The notes below the pieces were generated by a model. The model made no database searches, had not been told where the DNA came from, and worked only from the letters and a program-made list of their open reading frames with translations. The position numbers and the translations under genes were made by a program. From contig JBGPBY010000527.1 of NCBI GenBank assembly GCA_041481485.1, positions 1 to 5,136 on the forward strand: 5,136 bases of DNA, read 5' to 3'. How positions within the stretch are numbered: position 1 is the stretch's first letter; the number at the start of each line of letters is the position of its first letter. Of this stretch, positions 4,378 through 5,136 are shown piece by piece. This DNA comes from JBGPBY01 sp041481485 (GTDB lineage: Bacteria; Acidobacteriota; Terriglobia; 20CM-2-55-15).

Positions 4378-5136
4378 CGCTTTCTCCCGTAATCCATGTC
4401 GAGTTTCAGGCCGCCGGAATCAATCGTTTCGCCCTTGGTTTTGCGGATCCTGTCCATTCCCCGGGATACGATGCCCTTGTTCGTCGAATAGAGCAGCGCG
4501 GTCTCTTCAGTAATCTGACCCTGCTCGAACAGTTCCAGAATTGCCATATCGAAAGTCTTCCAGCCAAACGTCGCAGACGACTGGATGATTTCGTAAAACG
4601 TTTTGCCATCGGATTCACCGTGTTCGATCGAATCCTTCACACGCAGGCTGTTTCCCATGATTTCAATCGCGGCCACGCGGCCTCCGCCGACTCTCGGAAG
4701 CAGCCGCTGTGAGACCACCCACCGCAGAGTTTCGGCAAGCCGCACGCGAATTTGCTTTTCCTCTTCCTTTTCGAACATGCCGATGATGCGATTGATCGTC
4801 TGTCCCGCATCGATCGTGTGCAGAGAACTCATGACCAGATGTCCCGTCTCCGCGGCGTTCATTCCGATTTCCACAGTTTCTCTGTCGCGCATCTCTCCGA
4901 CCAGAATCACCTTGGGCGCCTGTCTCAGCGCGGCCCGAAGGCCAGTAGCGAAATTTGTGAAGTCGATGCCCATTTCACGCTGATTGAATGTGGCCATTTT
5001 TTGCGGATGAACAAATTCGACCGGGTCTTCCAGTGTCACCACGTGTATGGATTTGTTTTCATTCAAATCGTTGAGAATGGATGCCAGTGTCGTTGACTTT
5101 CCAGAGCCCGTGGCGCCCGTCACCAGCACCAGTCCG
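4374..5136 (-). CDS. pilT: PilT-family type IV pilus retraction ATPase, N-terminus outside window
   Basis: About 253 C-terminal residues are visible, and the frame runs off the right edge. It is a hexameric cytoplasmic ATPase that would power pilus retraction and twitching motility. Counting from the first visible residue, the motifs are Walker A GATGSGKST (7-15), the Asp box TLEDPVEFVH (34-43), Walker B VILVGEMRD (76-84) and the His box GHLVMSSLHT (98-107). These are followed by SQRLLPR (142-148). All core catalytic motifs are intact. The GTG at 5129 is not the start, because it lies inside the strand leading to Walker A and the frame stays open before it. Family members usually have about 100 more residues upstream, including the PAS-like N-domain. 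The region after the His box (TIDAGQTINRIIGMF, then NSLRVKDSIEHGE) differs from classical Pseudomonas PilT, which has an AIR-type motif there. I therefore see a PilT paralogue, possibly accessory, rather than a certain orthologue. Confidence 0.92.
   Translation of the reverse strand, partial: GLVLVTGATGSGKSTTLASILNDLNENKSIHVVTLEDPVEFVHPQKMATFNQREMGIDFTNFATGLRAALRQAPKVILVGEMRDRETVEIGMNAAETGHLVMSSLHTIDAGQTINRIIGMFEKEEEKQIRVRLAETLRWVVSQRLLPRVGGGRVAAIEIMGNSLRVKDSIEHGESDGKTFYEIIQSSATFGWKTFDMAILELFEQGQITEETALLYSTNKGIVSRGMDRIRKTKGETIDSGGLKLDMDYGRKR
4384..4388 (-). promoter_or_regulatory. Shine-Dalgarno of the pseudo-receiver gene inside pilT
   Basis: GGGAG on the minus strand (4388 down to 4384) lies 6 nt before the ATG at 4377, within the last codons of pilT. 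This is a good ribosome-binding site and supports that start. It contrasts with the three promoter-proximal genes in the window, which lack one. Confidence 0.6.

Noticed and set aside
5127..5129. GTG as a start codon for the PilT-like gene
   Set aside because: It falls three residues into the strand preceding Walker A. The frame is open to the window edge, and PilT proteins have an N-terminal domain before this point.

Overview
The window reads as ordinary chromosomal bacterial DNA, moderately GC-rich by eye. It holds five protein-coding genes in three transcriptional blocks. Acidobacteriota is my best guess for the host. The reasons are the subtype of the PilT-like ATPase, the succinate-semialdehyde-type dehydrogenase, the BsuPI-domain exported protein and a start-proximal promoter style (TGnTAnnnT directly before ATG). 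This is recognition from memory, not a database result. No rRNA, tRNA, CRISPR array, transposase or phage gene is visible.

Layout from left to right: (1) 1-139 is a non-coding leader with a degenerate 7-bp repeat tract, a GC-rich hairpin and a promoter-like -10 just before the first gene. (2) 140-1105 (+) encodes a probable exported protein ending in a BsuPI-type beta-sandwich domain. (3) 1113-2168 (-) encodes a 351-residue, almost entirely coiled-coil protein of unknown function. It converges on the first gene with only 7 bp between the stop codons, and a nested stem-loop spans the junction. (4) 2169-2234 is a 66-bp divergent promoter region. (5) 2235-3725 (+) encodes a complete NAD(P)-dependent aldehyde dehydrogenase of the GabD2/succinate-semialdehyde type. 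(6) 3726-3879 is a convergent intergenic gap filled by a large imperfect palindrome with arms built of 7-bp tandem repeats. (7) 5136-3880 (-) is a two-gene operon: the C-terminal part of a PilT-family retraction ATPase, cut by the window edge, and a 165-residue degenerate receiver-like protein whose start overlaps the pilT stop by 4 nt.

The genes do not form one obvious pathway. The only tight functional unit is the PilT/pseudo-receiver pair, which suggests control or assembly of type IV pilus retraction. The dehydrogenase and the coiled-coil gene share a divergent promoter region, but nothing in their products links them.

The most interesting signals are four. The three promoter-proximal genes all have an extended -10 element ending 6-7 nt before ATG, predicting leaderless mRNAs, while the operon-internal gene has a Shine-Dalgarno. 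The heptad-repeat palindrome at 3731-3866 has a possible degenerate relative at 16-51. The receiver-like protein has lost its phosphorylation residues. The coiled-coil protein has regularly spaced tryptophans. I see no convincing new defence or mobile system.
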